Below, in pieces: positions 18,000 to 25,578 of a DNA stretch of 64,000 nucleotides. This stretch comes from Variovorax gracilis (GTDB lineage Bacteria; Pseudomonadota; Gammaproteobacteria; Burkholderiales; Burkholderiaceae_C): positions 16,768 through 80,767 of the forward strand of contig NZ_JASZYF010000027.1 of the NCBI RefSeq assembly GCF_030317115.1. The letters run 5' to 3'. Made by a program: the position numbers and the translations under genes. Numbering within the stretch: position 1 is the first letter of the stretch; each line of letters opens with the position of its first letter. The notes beneath the pieces were generated by a model. That model saw nothing but the letters and a program-made list of their open reading frames with translations, did no database searches and was not told the origin of the DNA.

Positions 18000-18297
18000 T
18001 GCCGAAGGATAAATCTCGCCGTTGCGCACTGCCTGATGCACGCAGAAAGTCAACGTCGCGCTTCAGCTAAAAGACAGTTGCAGTCATTCGTCCCTCACAT
18101 GCGAAGGACCGAGTTGGGCACGATGCAGCGGTTCCGTCCTGCCCTCGCCATCGGCTGCTATCGCTGCGATGCAGCCTTACCTAGGGTCTACACGGCGAAC
18201 CTGGTCGCAGCCCAGGGTATCGTTGTCTCCGCACGACCTAGGCGTCCGCCCGCAGACTAGATGCTGGCCAAGTCTTGCGCGGCAGCACTGGCGGTGG
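18000..18297. other. Intergenic region, no gene recognised
   Basis: A 298-base gap between the FAD-dehydrogenase gene and the convergent hydrolase gene. Short open frames have no family resemblance and no ribosome binding site. No clear terminator hairpin was found. Confidence 0.5.
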
Positions 18298-19191
18298 TCA
18301 TGTTGATACTCCGAGTTCGGCAATGCGTCGAACCATCTCTGGCCAGATCTCTCTGGGCATGGAATGTCCCATGTCCTCGACCAGCCATAGCTCGGAGTTC
18401 CTGATCTGTTGTTGCATGTGTCGAGCCTGCTCCGGAGCAAACACCGGGTCGGCGCTTCCATGAATGATCAAGGTGGGGCAGGTAATTGCCTTCTGCGCTT
18501 CAAACAGGTCCGGCGACACTCCCACGGCCAAGATCGCACGGCCCATGCCCTCGGGGCGATACGAGCGGTCGAACGCGTAGGCGATGCGCGCGCGAACCCA
18601 CGCTTCGTCGAAGTAGAACCGGTCTGCCCACATCCACCGCCAGTCGGCTACGCCCTGCTCGATGGCAGCACTGCGGTCTCGGCGCACGGTCATCTGCAGC
18701 AATGCGCCAAGCCGCTCCTTTCCTGCCTGCCGATCTTCAACTTGGCCCCCGCTTCCGCTCATCACGACCGTGAGGCTTCGCACGCGCTTGGGATGCCGGA
18801 GGGCCACCCAACGAGCAACAAACCCGCCGAGCGATGCACCAGCGACATCGACACGCTCAACCTTCAAGTCATCCAGAACGGCAGCGACGTCGTCGGCCAT
18901 GTCTGGCAGGGTGTAGGGGCAGGACACAGGCACGCCTGCCCGCGCGGCAGCCAGCGTCGCCAGGACGTCGACGCACGGATAGTCTGGCATCGGAACCGAG
19001 AGACCGCAGTCCCGATTGTCCATGAGGATCACGCGATACCCCGCGCGAACAAATTGCTCGCATTGCTCATCCGGGTATTCCACGCTGCCGATCTGCTCGC
19101 CCATCCCGGCGATCAGCACGATGGGCTGGCCTTCCAGGGGGCCTCTTGTCTCGTAGTGGATTGCGCATCCCTTGTTCATGACGTAGGTCAT
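18298..19191 (-). CDS. Alpha/beta-fold hydrolase
   Basis: A 297-residue alpha/beta hydrolase. The nucleophile elbow GASLGG puts the catalytic Ser at residue 120. The acid is in HGSADPV near residue 245, and the catalytic His is in EDMGHSMP near the C-terminus. The oxyanion segment is VLIAGMGEQ. AAGGAGA precedes the ATG. It could be an ester, lactone or thioester hydrolase; no signal peptide, so cytosolic. It is downstream of the PBP-fold/PrpF/lactonase genes on the same strand with a 114-base gap and may share their promoter. Confidence 0.85.
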   Translation of the reverse strand: MTYVMNKGCAIHYETRGPLEGQPIVLIAGMGEQIGSVEYPDEQCEQFVRAGYRVILMDNRDCGLSVPMPDYPCVDVLATLAAARAGVPVSCPYTLPDMADDVAAVLDDLKVERVDVAGASLGGFVARWVALRHPKRVRSLTVVMSGSGGQVEDRQAGKERLGALLQMTVRRDRSAAIEQGVADWRWMWADRFYFDEAWVRARIAYAFDRSYRPEGMGRAILAVGVSPDLFEAQKAITCPTLIIHGSADPVFAPEQARHMQQQIRNSELWLVEDMGHSMPREIWPEMVRRIAELGVST

Positions 19192-19305
19192 CGAGTCTCC
19201 TTGTCGTTGGTTTTTCCGATGAGACTTGGTCTTCAGAACTTAAGCTTAGCCTTGAGCGCAGCCGTGTTCGAGTGGAACTGATCTGTTGCGTTGTGAGTGC
19301 TTGAC

Positions 19306-20031
19306 TTAAGGGGCCACCGCGGCGCCTTCGACGCCGTTTCGTTTCAATGCTTCATGGACGAAGCCTGATGCCTTCGCATGCGCAATAAAACCTGCGAGCA
19401 AAAAGGAGGCGAGCGAGCCACGGCCTTTGGCCGATCCCATCGCTTGCTCGATGACCATGAAGCGCTCCGGCAACAGTCGCAACCCTCCAATCCGCAGCGC
19501 ATCGGCTTCCAACTGCTGCTTTACGCCGGCCGCTACTTCCAAATTGGCATGGATGAACGTGTCGACGACAGCGGGCGAGGTCGGCGCGCGGACGATCTCG
19601 GCTTCGTGAAGGGAACGCGTCAGGAATAGGTCGTAAGCGCTTCCTTTACCGACGCCGACGCGAACGCCCGGGCGGTCCACTTCCGCACTGGCTCGGATCG
19701 GCGACGCATTGCGGACCAAGTAGCAACCTTCAATGAGAACGTACGGCGGTGTGAACTCAATGCCCTTTCCACGAATCGGATCGATCGCAAAAAAACCGAC
19801 ATCTGCCTGTTCGCTCGCAACGGCGTCTACCGCCTTGCCGGCGCCGTCCAAGACGATGAGCTCAAGTGGCACTCCCAGCTGGCAGGCAAGCGCGCGGGCG
19901 AGATCTACGGAGACGCCAGTCGGCCCCTGACCTTCGTTCTGTCGAGCGAGGATGGGATTGCCGAGGTTGATCGTTGCCCGAAGCACGCCTTTTGGCGCCA
20001 GGGCTTCGACGTCATGGGGGGAGTAGCTCAC
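19306..20031 (-). CDS. PBP-fold (family 3 substrate-binding) protein without signal peptide
   Basis: A 241-residue protein with the family 3 (glutamine/arginine-type) binding-protein fold: GVLRATINLGNPILA at the start, TGVSVDLARALACQLGV, ADVGFFAIDPIRGKGIEFT, PYVLIEGCYLV and VGKGSAYDLFLTR. Nothing precedes the domain except about 12 polar residues, so there is no secretion signal and it should stay in the cytosol. I chose GTG 20031 because GAGGAAG lies 7 bases upstream, inside the prpF stop region; an ATG at 20061 would overlap prpF. It is closely related to the product of 46177-46917 and to a fragment at 60669. No ABC permease or ATPase is near. A cytosolic sensor or a PBP-fold lyase (as in cyclohexadienyl dehydratase relatives) are possible roles. 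Confidence 0.75.
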   Translation of the reverse strand: MSYSPHDVEALAPKGVLRATINLGNPILARQNEGQGPTGVSVDLARALACQLGVPLELIVLDGAGKAVDAVASEQADVGFFAIDPIRGKGIEFTPPYVLIEGCYLVRNASPIRASAEVDRPGVRVGVGKGSAYDLFLTRSLHEAEIVRAPTSPAVVDTFIHANLEVAAGVKQQLEADALRIGGLRLLPERFMVIEQAMGSAKGRGSLASFLLAGFIAHAKASGFVHEALKRNGVEGAAVAP

Positions 20032-20041
20032 GGGCACTTCC

Positions 20042-21238
20042 TCAATTGGCGAGCGATGCATCGAAGGGCACGAACACTTGACCCTCCATCAGGCGACGAG
20101 CGCTTCGGCTCATGAGCGCCGTGTTGACCGTCCAGGTCCCGTCGCTTTCTGAAGCATTCGCACCCACGGTCATGGTTCCGGATGGGTGACCAAACCGGAT
20201 CTCGTCGTGCCGGCCACCGCCGAGGACGCGCGACACCAGCGTGCCTGGGATCGCGGCTGCCACTGCGATCGCGACGGCGCCGGTGCCGGTCATTGCGTGG
20301 TGCAGCTTGCCCATCGAGAGGATGCGGGCAGACAGGCTCATGTCTTCAGGTCGGATCTGCTTGCCACTTGACGCGACATATTCCGTTGGCGACGCGACAA
20401 ACGCTAGCTTCGGTGTATGGGGGCGCTTCTCGGTGGCTTCGGCTGCGGTCTTCGCAAGACCCATCGCAACGGTTGCGTGGGCGCGGATGGCTTCGCAGCG
20501 CGCGAGCAGCGCGGCATCCGAGTTGAACTCAGGCTGAAGCTCGGCTCCCTTAAGTCCCAAGGTCGCCGCATCGACGAAGATGGTGGGATTGCCAGCGTTG
20601 ATGAGGGTGGCTTCAACAACGCCGATGCCGGGCACATCGATGACGTCGATCATGCGACCGCTCGGAAACATGGACCCGCCTTCGCCGTCCTCATCCGCTC
20701 CCGGATCGAGGAACTCGAGCTTGATCTCGGCTGCGGGGAAAGTCACGCCGTCGAGTTCGAAGTCCCCGGTCTCCAGGACTTCGCCGCCGCGCATCGGGAC
20801 GTGGGCAACGATCTTCTTCTGGATGTTGGCCTGCCAGATGCGGACCGTGGCGATGCCATCGCTCGGCGCTTTCACCAATCCGCGTTCTATCGCAAACGGA
20901 CCAACGGCGGATGTGAGGTTGCCGCAGTTGCCGCTCCAGTCCACGACAGGCGACTCGATGGCGACTGCGCCAAACAGATAGTCGACATCACAGTCGTCGC
21001 GCGTGCTGGGTCCGACGATCACTACTTTGCTGGTGCTGGAGGTAGCGCCGCCCATGCCGTCAATTTGCTTGCCGTACGGGTCGGGACTGCCAGTCACTCG
21101 CAGCATCAATGCATCGCGGACATTGCCGGGCTCGCGCGCGGCTACCGGCAGATCGTCGAGGGCGAAGAAGACGCCCTTGCTCGTACCACCGCGCATGTGC
21201 GTAGCGCGGATACCAATTTGGGAAGATTTCGTGCTCAT
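20042..21238 (-). CDS. PrpF-family isomerase (aconitate / methylaconitate isomerase-like)
   Basis: A 398-residue PrpF-family protein with the two-lobe diaminopimelate-epimerase-like fold. Features are the N-terminal ATHMRGGTSKGVFF segment with its catalytic-lysine region, DGMGGATSSTSKV, WSGNCGNLTSAVGPFA and VLINAGNPTIFV-like core (here LINAGNPTIFVDA). Known family members are 2-methylaconitate cis-trans isomerase, aconitate isomerase and 4-oxalomesaconate tautomerase. ATG 21238 has AAGGAACT upstream and overlaps the lactonase stop (ATGA), so the two are translationally coupled. The nearby aconitase (25579) and citrate-type transporter suggest a tricarboxylate such as aconitate. A specific gene name is not justified. 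Confidence 0.82.
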   Translation of the reverse strand: MSTKSSQIGIRATHMRGGTSKGVFFALDDLPVAAREPGNVRDALMLRVTGSPDPYGKQIDGMGGATSSTSKVVIVGPSTRDDCDVDYLFGAVAIESPVVDWSGNCGNLTSAVGPFAIERGLVKAPSDGIATVRIWQANIQKKIVAHVPMRGGEVLETGDFELDGVTFPAAEIKLEFLDPGADEDGEGGSMFPSGRMIDVIDVPGIGVVEATLINAGNPTIFVDAATLGLKGAELQPEFNSDAALLARCEAIRAHATVAMGLAKTAAEATEKRPHTPKLAFVASPTEYVASSGKQIRPEDMSLSARILSMGKLHHAMTGTGAVAIAVAAAIPGTLVSRVLGGGRHDEIRFGHPSGTMTVGANASESDGTWTVNTALMSRSARRLMEGQVFVPFDASLAN

Positions 21239-22323
21239 GGAGTTCCTTTGGGATGAGAGGTGAACGCTATGCAGACGGGACTGCCGGTGGTGGCCAGTTG
21301 CGTGGCCTTCAAATTTCCCGCGTCGACGTGGACGATCGAGTCGGCGTCTTCGTTCGCAACAACGACTGAATCGCACTCGGGAAGGATGGTGATGAAGCGA
21401 GGGACCTCGCCCTGAACGTTGGTCCAGGCAGGCGACGAGAGGGTGCCTCTTTCGCGGTCAATGTCGAATCGCACAGCGCTCCCGTGCCCTCGATTCGTGA
21501 CGTACAAAAAACTTTCGTCCGGGGAGAGTGCAATGCCAGCGCCAGTGTTCTCTCCGGTGAACCAATCGGGAACGCTGCTTGTTCGCTGGACGGCACGCAA
21601 TGATCCGCTCGTCGCATCGAAGCGCACAGCAAGCACCTGGCTGGAAAGCTCCAGCACAAGCCAGGCGCGGCTTCCGTCCGCACTGAAGGCCATGTGCCTC
21701 GGCCCGCTCATAGGCGCGGTACTGAACGTTGACACCAAGCGCAATTCGCCACAGTGCTCGTCGATGGCCACGGTGTGCACCGCATCGCCGCCTTTGTCTG
21801 GAACGAGAAGCCAATGGCCTGAAGGATCCAGCAGAACCTGATGAGGATGCGCACCGCGCTGCTGGGTTCTATGAGGACCAGGACGGTTTGGCAGGGCCAG
21901 CACGTGCGCCGCGTTCCCCAGCGAGCCATCGTCGTTCACGGGTAGCGACACCAGGTTGCCCGAGGCGTAATTCGCAACCAGGAGCCAGCGACGGCTGGCG
22001 CTGAGTGCGAGATGGACCGGATTGGTCCCCTGAGTGGGGCGTGAACCAAGAGGGGCGAGCTCACCGCTGGTCTCGATACGAAAAGTGCTCAGCGCTGATC
22101 CATCGCCGTGCACGCAGTGCAGGGCTTGCCGGAACTCGTCGATCAGCAGGTACGAAGGATTCTCGCCAGCAGCCACGGTGTGCAGATGGGTCCACGTCCC
22201 AGCGGCCGTCACGTCGAACACGCCAATGCCGCGACCTCTCGCTTGTCGGGCAGTCGTGGTTCGGCAGCCGATGAAAGCGCGAAAGGCGCGATCGGGTTTG
22301 CTTGAGCGGGGGTTTGTCTCCAT
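21235..22323 (-). CDS. Lactonase family protein (6-phosphogluconolactonase-like beta-propeller)
   Basis: A 362-residue seven-bladed propeller lactonase of the YbhE/carboxymuconate-lactonizing type. Typical segments are GENPSYLLIDE, QGTNPVHLALS, GAHPHQVLLDPSG, LLVPDKGGDAV, SGPRHMAFSADG and YVTNRGHGSAV. There is no signal peptide, unlike its paralogue at 40749. It probably hydrolyses the lactone of a sugar acid or polycarboxylic hydroxyacid. It leads the minus-strand group lactonase-prpF-PBP protein(-hydrolase), and its start is divergent from a Bug gene. Confidence 0.84.
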   Translation of the reverse strand: METNPRSSKPDRAFRAFIGCRTTTARQARGRGIGVFDVTAAGTWTHLHTVAAGENPSYLLIDEFRQALHCVHGDGSALSTFRIETSGELAPLGSRPTQGTNPVHLALSASRRWLLVANYASGNLVSLPVNDDGSLGNAAHVLALPNRPGPHRTQQRGAHPHQVLLDPSGHWLLVPDKGGDAVHTVAIDEHCGELRLVSTFSTAPMSGPRHMAFSADGSRAWLVLELSSQVLAVRFDATSGSLRAVQRTSSVPDWFTGENTGAGIALSPDESFLYVTNRGHGSAVRFDIDRERGTLSSPAWTNVQGEVPRFITILPECDSVVVANEDADSIVHVDAGNLKATQLATTGSPVCIAFTSHPKGTP

Positions 22324-22416
22324 CTCTTGACCGTTTGTTAGATTGAATTATATGATCACTTTCGACAGTACGCAATTTTCGACGCATCCCCTTTCAATTC
22401 ATCTGGAGACAACCCC
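22324..22416. promoter_or_regulatory. Divergent promoter region of set A
   Basis: A 93-base gap that must hold the promoters for both the lactonase group and the Bug-GntR pair. An AT-rich core (GAATTATATGATCAC at 22346-22360) with the TGATCA palindrome is the best operator candidate for the GntR protein encoded downstream. I could not assign -35/-10 boxes. Confidence 0.3.
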
Positions 22417-23400
22417 ATGCCCATTTCTCGCCGTTCCCTTTTGCAGGCCAGTGCGGTCGCCCTTCTCATCAGCGCGGTTAGCCGTCTGACCTTCGCCCAA
22501 GACAAATTTCCGTCGAAGCCGATCACCCTGATCGTTCCTCAGCCTGCGGGTGGGGATGCAGACGTGGTGTGCCGCAGCCTCCAGACCAAGATGCAGGAAG
22601 TGCTCGGCCAGCCGGTGGTGATCGATAACCGCGGCGGCGCCGGTGGAAACATCGGGACAGCGGTGGGCGCGAAAGCGCCCCCGGACGGCTATACGGTCAC
22701 ATTCGTGAATCAGGGGACCATGGCGCTGAACCCAACGCTCTATCCCAATCCCGGCTTCAAGGTAGAGAACTTCGCTCCCGTCACCTGGTTGACGTCCATC
22801 GACCTGGTCATCGTCGCGCACCCCTCCGTGCCAGCCAACAACCTCAAGGAATTCCTCGATCTGGCTCGGAAGGAGTCTGGCAAGTACACCTACGGAACGG
22901 CCGGCAATGGGAGTGCCAATCACCTGGCTGGCGAAATGCTCAAGGCGATGGCCAAGGTCGACATCACGCACGTGCCCTACAAGGGTGGCGGCCCCGCCAT
23001 CATTGCGCTGCTGGGCGGAGAGATCAGCGCGGTGGTGGCTTTTCCGCTGGCGGCGTTGCCCCACATCAAAGCCGGCAAACTAAAGGCGCTCGCCGTCACC
23101 GGCAAGAAGCGCTCGAAGACGTTGCCGGATGTACCGACGGTGGCCGAAAGTGGAGTGACCGGCTATGAGTTTGTGTCCTGGATGGGCCTGGCGGTGCCAA
23201 AAGGAACGCCCGAGGCCGCCATCCAGAAAGTTCATTCGGCGGCCGCAGCGGCATTGAAGGACAAGGGCGTCGCGGAGCGGCTGTCGGCCGGCATGACCGA
23301 GCCGGTTGGTGCGGGGCCGAAGGAGTTCGGGGAGTTGATCTCGCGTGAAGGCGAACGCTGGTCAAAGATGATCAAGCAGTTCGGCATGAAGATTGACTGA
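22417..23400 (+). CDS. Bug/TctC-family periplasmic solute-binding protein
   Basis: A 327-residue receptor with a signal peptide (cleavage near TFAQDK). The mature N-terminus is FPSKPITLIVPQPAGGDAD, followed by IDNRGGAGGNIG and PYKGGGPAIIALLGGEIS. GGAGAC precedes the ATG. The GntR gene starts 44 bases downstream, so regulator and receptor are probably co-transcribed. Ligand is probably a tricarboxylate or related acid, judged from the divergent PrpF gene and the aconitase further on. Confidence 0.88.
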   Translation: MPISRRSLLQASAVALLISAVSRLTFAQDKFPSKPITLIVPQPAGGDADVVCRSLQTKMQEVLGQPVVIDNRGGAGGNIGTAVGAKAPPDGYTVTFVNQGTMALNPTLYPNPGFKVENFAPVTWLTSIDLVIVAHPSVPANNLKEFLDLARKESGKYTYGTAGNGSANHLAGEMLKAMAKVDITHVPYKGGGPAIIALLGGEISAVVAFPLAALPHIKAGKLKALAVTGKKRSKTLPDVPTVAESGVTGYEFVSWMGLAVPKGTPEAAIQKVHSAAAAALKDKGVAERLSAGMTEPVGAGPKEFGELISREGERWSKMIKQFGMKID

Positions 23401-23443
23401 ACTCCTATGCACCGGACCTGTCGCTGCCTCTAGACTACGAGAG

Positions 23444-24370
23444 ATGGCTTCGGAAAATGAAACGGCTTCGGCCCAGGAACTGACCTCCTTGCAGCAGCGG
23501 GTGGCGAGGGAGATCGTCGCATTGGTGCGTCGGGACAACCGCCTCGCAGGAGATCACCTACCGGAGATCCATCTGGCCCAGCACATCGGAACGTCTCGCT
23601 CCCCGATCCAGGCGGCCCTGCGGCATCTTGCGCACCTCGGAGTCCTGCAGCAGGACGCCAACCGCGGGTTCTTTTTGAGCATGGACGCGAAGGACTGGGA
23701 CGGTTCCGTTTCGGACCTTCTCTCCACCGACGATCCGTTGTACCTGCGAATCGCGGATGACCGGCAATCGAACCGCCTCCCTGATGAACTGACCGAAGCC
23801 GACTTGATGCGCCGCTATGGGGTGGCCCGCAGCACCCTGCGCAAGGTCCTCTCTCGCATTTCCGAAGAGGGTTGGATCGAGCAGAGCATGGGACATGGGT
23901 GGCGCTTCCTGTCGATGATCGATTCGCCGGATGCCTACGAGGAGAGCTACCTCTTCCGACAGTCCATCGAGCCGGGAGCCATCCTCGGCCCATCGTTCAT
24001 GTTCGTGCCTGCAGAGCTCAAACAGCTACGTCGGGAGCAACAACGCATCGTGGACGGGGGGTTCCAGACCATGACCCCCATCGAACTCTTCGAGTCGAAC
24101 AGTCACTTCCACGAGACCCTTGCGAAATGGGGCAACAACCGCTTTGTCCTGCAATCCGTGCGCCGCATCAACCAACTGCGGCGGCTCGTGGAATACCGCC
24201 AGGCCTCCAAGCGAGGTCCGCGGCACACCCAGGCGGCTGAACATCTCGCGATCCTCGATGCGATCGAGAAGCAGGACTTCATGCAAGCTGCCAACTTGAT
24301 GCGGGCGCACCTGAACGGCGCGCGACGCAACAAGATGCGGGACGCCGAAGTCTTCTCCCAAGCCGCCTGA
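23444..24370 (+). CDS. GntR/FCD regulator with two winged-helix domains
   Basis: A 308-residue regulator of unusual layout. Residues about 15-80 form a GntR-like winged helix (LPEIHLAQHIGTSRSPIQAA, LRHLAHLGVLQQDANRGFFL). Residues about 98-156 form a second one (LTEADLMRRYGVARSTLRKV, then SRISEEGWIEQSMGHGWRF). Residues about 165-300 are an FCD-type helical ligand domain (NSHFHETLAKWGNNRF, HLAILDAIEKQDFMQAANLM). Standard FCD proteins have one HTH and about 220-250 residues. ATG 23444 follows GAGAG; a TTG at 23393 would overlap the Bug gene. It probably controls the set A genes. Confidence 0.85.
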   Translation: MASENETASAQELTSLQQRVAREIVALVRRDNRLAGDHLPEIHLAQHIGTSRSPIQAALRHLAHLGVLQQDANRGFFLSMDAKDWDGSVSDLLSTDDPLYLRIADDRQSNRLPDELTEADLMRRYGVARSTLRKVLSRISEEGWIEQSMGHGWRFLSMIDSPDAYEESYLFRQSIEPGAILGPSFMFVPAELKQLRREQQRIVDGGFQTMTPIELFESNSHFHETLAKWGNNRFVLQSVRRINQLRRLVEYRQASKRGPRHTQAAEHLAILDAIEKQDFMQAANLMRAHLNGARRNKMRDAEVFSQAA

Positions 24371-24578
24371 GGGCGGCCCCCCTCGTTCCCAGAAACATCC
24401 TCAGGCGACGATCGCCTGAACGGCGGCAGTGCGCGCCCGCGACCTTACGTCCCGTAACGTGCTGCAGGGTAAACCCGCGCCCACGATTGGTTAAAGTGAT
24501 TAGAACATACAAACCAAGCCAGACGACGTTCTTTCAGATTCGCTTTGGCACAAACCACCACCCCACGAAGGAGACATC

Positions 24579-25541
24579 ATGAGAAGTTCGGTCCAAAAGC
24601 TGTTGCGTGCTACTGCGTTGGTTGCGGCGCTCGCAGGGACTGTGTCGGCGCAGGCGCTGGAAACAGTGCGCTTCATGGCCCCGGGTTCGCCGGGAGGCGG
24701 CTACGACCAGACCGCCCGCACCCTTGGTAAGGCATTGCAGGAAGCTGGCGTCGCCAAGAGCGCGATGTACGACAACAAGAACGGCGCTGGCGGCACGATC
24801 GGCCTGGCCCAGTTCGCCAACGGTTCCAAGGGCGACGTGAACGCGCTATGCGTCATGGGCGCCATCATGGTGACGGGCATCGTGCAGAACAAGCCGCAGA
24901 TCACCCTCGCGAACGTGACGCCCGTCGCGCGCCTCTTCACCGAATACAACATCATCGCGGTCCGAAAGGATTCCCCGCACAAGACCATTGATGACCTGAT
25001 GACCGAGTTCAAGAAGAACCCGGCCAGCGTCAAGTGGGGCGGCGGTTCGAAGGGATCCGTCGATCACATCGGTACCGCCGAACTCGCTGGGAAAGCCGGA
25101 GTGCCGGCAGCCAAGGTCAACTACGTGCCGTTCGGTGGTGGCGGAGAGGTGGTCTCTGCAACGCTTGGTGGCCATGTCACCGCGATCACCGGCGGCTACG
25201 CCGAGCTCGCCAAGTATGTGGAATCCGGCCAGTTCCGAGTCCTTGCCGTCGGCTCGCCAACACGCATGGCTGGTGTGGATGCACCCACCCTGAAGGAGGC
25301 GGGCTACGACATGCAGATCGGAAATTGGCGCGGTGTCTACGGCGCAGCCAACTTGACCGCGGCTCAGCGCAAAGAACTCACCGATGCCGTCATCGCTGCC
25401 ACCAAGACAAAGAGCTGGCAGGACGCGGTGAAGACCAACGCCTGGTCGCCCAGTGTGATCACCGGCGACGAATTCTCGAAGTTCGTGGATGACGAGCACT
25501 CGCGCCTGCGCACGGTCATGACCAATGTCGGCCTCATCTGA
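24579..25541 (+). CDS. Bug/TctC-family periplasmic solute-binding protein
   Basis: A 320-residue receptor with a signal peptide ending near VSAQALE. It belongs to the subgroup whose mature start is VRFMAPGSPGGGYDQTARTL, with VKWGGGSKGSVDHIG, NYVPFGGGGEVVSATLGGHV and IGNWRGVYG. The Bug protein at 62009 is its close paralogue (GGGWDATGRALG, VKWGGGSRGTTEHI, IGNWRGVHG). It precedes the aconitase gene by 37 bases, which supports a tricarboxylate ligand. Confidence 0.88.
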   Translation: MRSSVQKLLRATALVAALAGTVSAQALETVRFMAPGSPGGGYDQTARTLGKALQEAGVAKSAMYDNKNGAGGTIGLAQFANGSKGDVNALCVMGAIMVTGIVQNKPQITLANVTPVARLFTEYNIIAVRKDSPHKTIDDLMTEFKKNPASVKWGGGSKGSVDHIGTAELAGKAGVPAAKVNYVPFGGGGEVVSATLGGHVTAITGGYAELAKYVESGQFRVLAVGSPTRMAGVDAPTLKEAGYDMQIGNWRGVYGAANLTAAQRKELTDAVIAATKTKSWQDAVKTNAWSPSVITGDEFSKFVDDEHSRLRTVMTNVGLI

Positions 25542-25578
25542 TCCACAACAAAACGTCCACCCACATCAAGGAAGACAA

